Source of the DNA: an uncultured Blautia sp.
GTDB taxonomy: Bacteria; Bacillota; Clostridia; Lachnospirales; Lachnospiraceae
Direction: 5' to 3'
Assembly (NCBI RefSeq): GCF_937880195.1
Contig: NZ_CALFLA010000009.1
Span: 1 to 64,000, forward strand
DNA: 64,000 nt
In this document: positions 60,832 through 64,000 of the stretch, piece after piece
Position numbering within the stretch: the first letter of the stretch is position 1
How the letters are laid out: each line of letters starts with the position of its first letter
Notes under the pieces: generated by a model
What the model saw: only the letters and a program-made list of their open reading frames with translations
Databases searched by the model: none
Told to the model about the DNA's origin: nothing
Translations under genes and position numbers: made by a program

Positions 60832-62642
60832 AACTGATTGCTGGCGTAGACATAGGAAATTCCACAACTGAAGTATGTATCGGCAGTGTGGGAGAGGACG
60901 GAAGCTTCCGTTTCCTCTCCTCCGCTTCCCGTATTACCACCGGGACCAAGGGAACCATTCCCAATGTTCACGGAATCAAGGCGGCTCTTGAGGAGGCAAT
61001 GGATCAGATCCGGCAGCCTATGGAAGCCCTTGATCTTGTGCGCCTGAATGAGGCGGCTCCGGTAATCGGTGATACGGCAATGGAAACCATCACGGAAACC
61101 ATCATCACGGAATCTTCCATGATCGGCCACAATCCTTCCACTCCGGCAGGAGCGGGAGAAGCGGCGGGCTATCTTCTCCATTTGGAAAATATATGGAAGG
61201 GAAAACCGGGAGTGCCATATATTGTGGTGGCTGCCAATAAGTTTTCCTATGAGGAAGTTGCCGCAAGAATGAACCAGCACATTCCAGAGCTTGATATCCG
61301 GGGGCTGATCCTTCAGGCAGACGAGGCTGTTCTTGTAGAAAACCGTCTGAACAAAAAGATTCCCATTATTGATGAAGTACGCCATATCAGCCGGATTCCT
61401 GAGGATAAGCTGGCGGCAATAGAGGTTGCGCTTCCGGGAACGGGAATACGTATGCTGAGTAATCCCTATGGAATCGCTACATTATTGGGATTGGATGCGG
61501 AGGAGACAAAGGCGGTAACGCCTATTGCCAAAAGTCTGATCGGTAAGAGAAGCGCAGTGGTAATCCGTACACCCAATGGAAACATCCGTGAAAACGTGCT
61601 TCCTGCAGGCGAGATCCATTTTCATGGAGAAAGAGAAACAAGTGTAAATATTGATACAGGAGCGGACACAATTATGGATACGCTCCGAAATGCAGGAGAA
61701 ATCCAGGATATTGACGGTCAGACAGATACCAATGTTGGAAATATGCTGAACCGTATCAAAAAAAGCATGACAGACGTTGCTGCAGAGGGAGATCAGGAAG
61801 CTAGGATCACAGATATTCTTGCTGTAGATACTATGGCTCCTGTTGAAATTTCAGGATCCCTTGCAGGAGAAACCTGTATGGAAAAGGCAGTAGGAATTGC
61901 CGCAATGGTAAAAACAAAGCACCTTCCCATGCAGAAGATAGCGCAGCGGCTGGAACAGGAACTTCATATCAAGGCAGTGGTTGCAGGCGTAGAAGCGGTT
62001 ATGGCTTCTCTTGGCGCTCTTACCACACCGGGAACAAGACTTCCCCTTGCTATTCTTGATATGGGAGGCGGTTCTACAGATGCGGCAGTGCTGGAAGCAG
62101 ACGGAAACGTCCGCACCATTCACCAGGCCGGAGCAGGAGAGCTTGTTACCATGCTGATCCAGACAGAGCTTGGACTGGGAAGCCGCACTACGGCAGAACA
62201 GATCAAGAAATACCCTATGGGAAAGGTAGAAAGCCTTTTTCATATGAGACTGGAAAATGGTTCCATGCAGTTTTTTGAGGAATCCATTGATCCCAGATAT
62301 TATGGACATGTGGTTCTTCTGGCGCCGGGAGAGATGCTGAAGGTGGAAGAAGATATCCCCATGGAAAAGATACTGGAGGTCAGAAGAGAGGCGAAGCGCA
62401 AAGTATTTGTGCGAAACGCCATTCGTGCTCTTGAAGCAGTGGCTCCAGAACATAATTTACGAAAAATACCAAACGTGGTGCTTGTAGGCGGTTCAGCAGA
62501 AGATTTTGAGATTCCGGAAATGCTGACAGAAGCTCTTGCGGAATACCGTATCGTCTGTGGACGGGGAAATATCCGCGGTACAGAAGGACCGAGAAATGCA
62601 GTTGCCACAGGTTTGTTAATGTCATATTTAAGCGAGAGGTAA
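60828..62642 (+). CDS. pduG: Diol dehydratase reactivase large subunit
   Basis: ATP-dependent chaperone that swaps inactive cobalamin out of the dehydratase. The 604 residues show the actin-like start AGVDIGNSTTEV and the second ATP-site LDMGGGSTDAAV near 407. TTG start at 60828 overlapping the pduE stop, so it is translationally coupled. Confidence 0.95.
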   Translation: MKLIAGVDIGNSTTEVCIGSVGEDGSFRFLSSASRITTGTKGTIPNVHGIKAALEEAMDQIRQPMEALDLVRLNEAAPVIGDTAMETITETIITESSMIGHNPSTPAGAGEAAGYLLHLENIWKGKPGVPYIVVAANKFSYEEVAARMNQHIPELDIRGLILQADEAVLVENRLNKKIPIIDEVRHISRIPEDKLAAIEVALPGTGIRMLSNPYGIATLLGLDAEETKAVTPIAKSLIGKRSAVVIRTPNGNIRENVLPAGEIHFHGERETSVNIDTGADTIMDTLRNAGEIQDIDGQTDTNVGNMLNRIKKSMTDVAAEGDQEARITDILAVDTMAPVEISGSLAGETCMEKAVGIAAMVKTKHLPMQKIAQRLEQELHIKAVVAGVEAVMASLGALTTPGTRLPLAILDMGGGSTDAAVLEADGNVRTIHQAGAGELVTMLIQTELGLGSRTTAEQIKKYPMGKVESLFHMRLENGSMQFFEESIDPRYYGHVVLLAPGEMLKVEEDIPMEKILEVRREAKRKVFVRNAIRALEAVAPEHNLRKIPNVVLVGGSAEDFEIPEMLTEALAEYRIVCGRGNIRGTEGPRNAVATGLLMSYLSER

Positions 62643-62646
62643 ATGT

Positions 62647-63006
62647 ATGGTTGTAAACAGACCAACAGTTATCATATATACCAGATTGCCGGATGAAGAT
62701 CTTCTTCGGGAGATCTGTGCGGGAATCGAAGAGGAAGGCGTTCTTTATGAAGTACATTCCAGACAAGGAGAACTGGATGATCTGGCATTTGAAGCAGCTA
62801 AGGAATCCATGCTTGGTTCTGGAATTGGTATGGAGGGCAGAAGGATCGCCATGCAGATGGCAGGACTTCCTTTGGGAAAAAATGTATTTGAATTAATTGA
62901 TCCCCATTTCTGGCAGTGCAGGAATTTAGGATCCAACAGCGCCAGGGCAGTAAAAAAAATGCCCTTTAAGGAGATTTATGGAGAAGGCAGGGAGATGTCG
63001 GTATGA
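62647..63006 (+). CDS. pduH: Diol dehydratase reactivase small subunit
   Basis: A 119-residue partner of PduG, structurally like the dehydratase medium subunit. Family elements are IEEEGVLYEVH, SMLGSGIGMEGRRIA and NLGSNSARAVKKMPF. It overlaps pduO by 4 bases (ATGA). Confidence 0.93.
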   Translation: MVVNRPTVIIYTRLPDEDLLREICAGIEEEGVLYEVHSRQGELDDLAFEAAKESMLGSGIGMEGRRIAMQMAGLPLGKNVFELIDPHFWQCRNLGSNSARAVKKMPFKEIYGEGREMSV

Positions 63007-64000
63007 GCATTTATACAAAAGGCGGAGACAGGGGAACAACAAGTCTGGTCCGCACAAAAAATGTATCAAAATCAGATGACCGTATTCAGCTTGTAGGAAC
63101 TATTGATGAGCTTACCAGTCATCTTGGCCTTGTAAAAACTATGCTGGAAGATAAGGACGATATACGCATCCTGGAAAAGATCCAGCGCAGACTGATTACG
63201 CTTATGGCCGGAGTGGCAGATCCATATAATAGAGATTATAAGATTCCAGAGGATGCGGCAGAGATTCTGGAGGAAGAGATCGACCGTATGGAAGGGCTTT
63301 TTCAGAGGCCGAAGGAGTTTATTCTTCCAGGACAGTGCAGACTTTCCGCAGAAACGGATATTGCACGTACAGTAGCCAGAAGAGCAGAAAGAGCTCTGGC
63401 TCAGGTAAGTGTAAAATTTGGAGCAGATAACGGGGCAAAAATTTATATGAACCGTTTGGCAGATTATCTTTATGTGCTTGCCAGATACACAGATGCAAAG
63501 TATGAAGGAAGCGCGGATAAGACAGCGGACAGTGAAGCAGGCGGTGGAAAAGAGGAGAAAACCATGGAAGTAAATCAGAATCCTCAGACAAGCGAGGCTG
63601 TGATCCAGGAAGTGTTAAAACGTATGGGCGTCCAGGGAAGAATTACACTGGATGGCGCTAAGCGCCTTATCGAAAAGATTGAAGAAGAAGCAAAACGCAG
63701 AGGAAAAAAAGCAGTAATAGCTGTTTGCGGACCGGACGGCAACCCTGTTGCGGTTCACGTAATGGACGGCGCGTTTCTTGTGAGCTTTGACGTGGCTACC
63801 AAAAAAGCCTATACTGCAGTGGCAGTAAAAATGTCCACAAAAGAGTTAAGCGTTCTGGCACAGCCGGGAGAGACTTTTTATGGAGTGGATAAAATGGACA
63901 ATGGTAAGATCGTTATTTTTGCAGGAGGCGTACCGCTGAAAGTAGGGGACACCATTATCGGCGGACTTGGAATCAGCGGCGGAACAGGCGAGGAAGACCA
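63003..64000 (+). CDS. pduO: PduO corrinoid adenosyltransferase fused to GlcG-like domain (cut by window end)
   Basis: Makes adenosylcobalamin from cob(I)alamin and ATP for PduCDE. The N-terminal PduO domain (about 1-175) has the ATP motif TKGGDRGTTSL and the RRAERAL helix. A linker follows, then an amphipathic helix (SEAVIQEVLKRMG, about 196-208) and a GlcG/HbpS-type C-terminal domain (about 212 onward). An in-frame ATG at 63564 with GAGGAGA ahead may start a separate C-terminal product. The frame is open to base 64000; the stop lies outside. Confidence 0.92.
   Translation, partial: MSIYTKGGDRGTTSLVRTKNVSKSDDRIQLVGTIDELTSHLGLVKTMLEDKDDIRILEKIQRRLITLMAGVADPYNRDYKIPEDAAEILEEEIDRMEGLFQRPKEFILPGQCRLSAETDIARTVARRAERALAQVSVKFGADNGAKIYMNRLADYLYVLARYTDAKYEGSADKTADSEAGGGKEEKTMEVNQNPQTSEAVIQEVLKRMGVQGRITLDGAKRLIEKIEEEAKRRGKKAVIAVCGPDGNPVAVHVMDGAFLVSFDVATKKAYTAVAVKMSTKELSVLAQPGETFYGVDKMDNGKIVIFAGGVPLKVGDTIIGGLGISGGTGEED

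Noticed and set aside
63003..64000. A frameshift splitting pduO
   Set aside because: Reading the bases through shows one open frame from 63003 to 64000; the internal ATG at 63564 is in the same frame.

Overview
The window looks like chromosomal DNA of an anaerobic, endospore-forming Clostridia species, most likely a gut Lachnospiraceae (Blautia/Roseburia-like; the genus is a guess). The reasons are the CotJABC and CotS-type spore-coat genes, the yabP-yabQ-divIC-spoIIE sporulation/division block with the short SpoIIE form, Gram-positive regulatory RNAs (T-box, lysine and cobalamin riboswitches), frequent GTG/TTG starts, ferredoxin-based metabolism and a sugar-linked propanediol microcompartment locus. 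No rRNA or tRNA gene, CRISPR array, prophage or intact transposon was seen.

Positions 1-12250 hold a two-cluster ferredoxin, a DUF1858 protein, MecA, a membrane-anchored GH18 protein, the TrkA/TrkH potassium system, an MscS channel, BioY with a DUF1284 partner behind a BirA-type operator, an MFS permease, a flavin reductase-like protein and cotJABC. Positions 12250-16400 hold three poorly characterised proteins followed by sua5, rpiB and a dCMP deaminase. Positions 16400-30240 are a housekeeping run: T-box/proS, cca, a CotS-like protein, phosphoglucomutase, then mazG-hup-rqcP-yabP-yabQ-divIC-spoIIE-tilS-hpt-ftsH, in nearly the same order as Bacillus subtilis. Positions 30500-44400 hold a GH13 enzyme, a polar amino-acid ABC transporter, purB, purA, a membrane-tethered HAD protein, a SEC-C protein with a YdcF protein, a cobalamin riboswitch and a candidate structured RNA ahead of a cysteine-rich small-domain protein, a PHP phosphoesterase, and a lysine riboswitch in front of an NhaC-family (LysW-like) transporter.

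Positions 44500-64000 (running off the right edge) are the most striking part: a bacterial microcompartment locus for 1,2-propanediol. It carries two unrelated propanediol dehydratases. One is a glycyl radical enzyme with its activase (44622-47978), which is B12-independent. The other is a complete coenzyme-B12 diol dehydratase with reactivase and adenosyltransferase (pduCDE-GH-O, 58078 onward). Between them lie a class II (fuculose/rhamnulose-phosphate type) aldolase, CoA-acylating aldehyde dehydrogenase PduP, a zinc-type alcohol dehydrogenase with an encapsulation peptide, four BMC-H shell proteins, PduL, one vertex protein, PduS, PduT, a DeoR-family regulator and PduQ. The expected flow is 6-deoxysugar phosphate to lactaldehyde to 1,2-propanediol, then dehydration inside the compartment to propionaldehyde, which is split into propanol and propionyl-phosphate. 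Two strong promoters (44532 and 48136), each preceded by A/C-rich direct repeats about two helical turns apart, suggest that one regulator, perhaps the embedded DeoR protein, controls both dehydratase branches.
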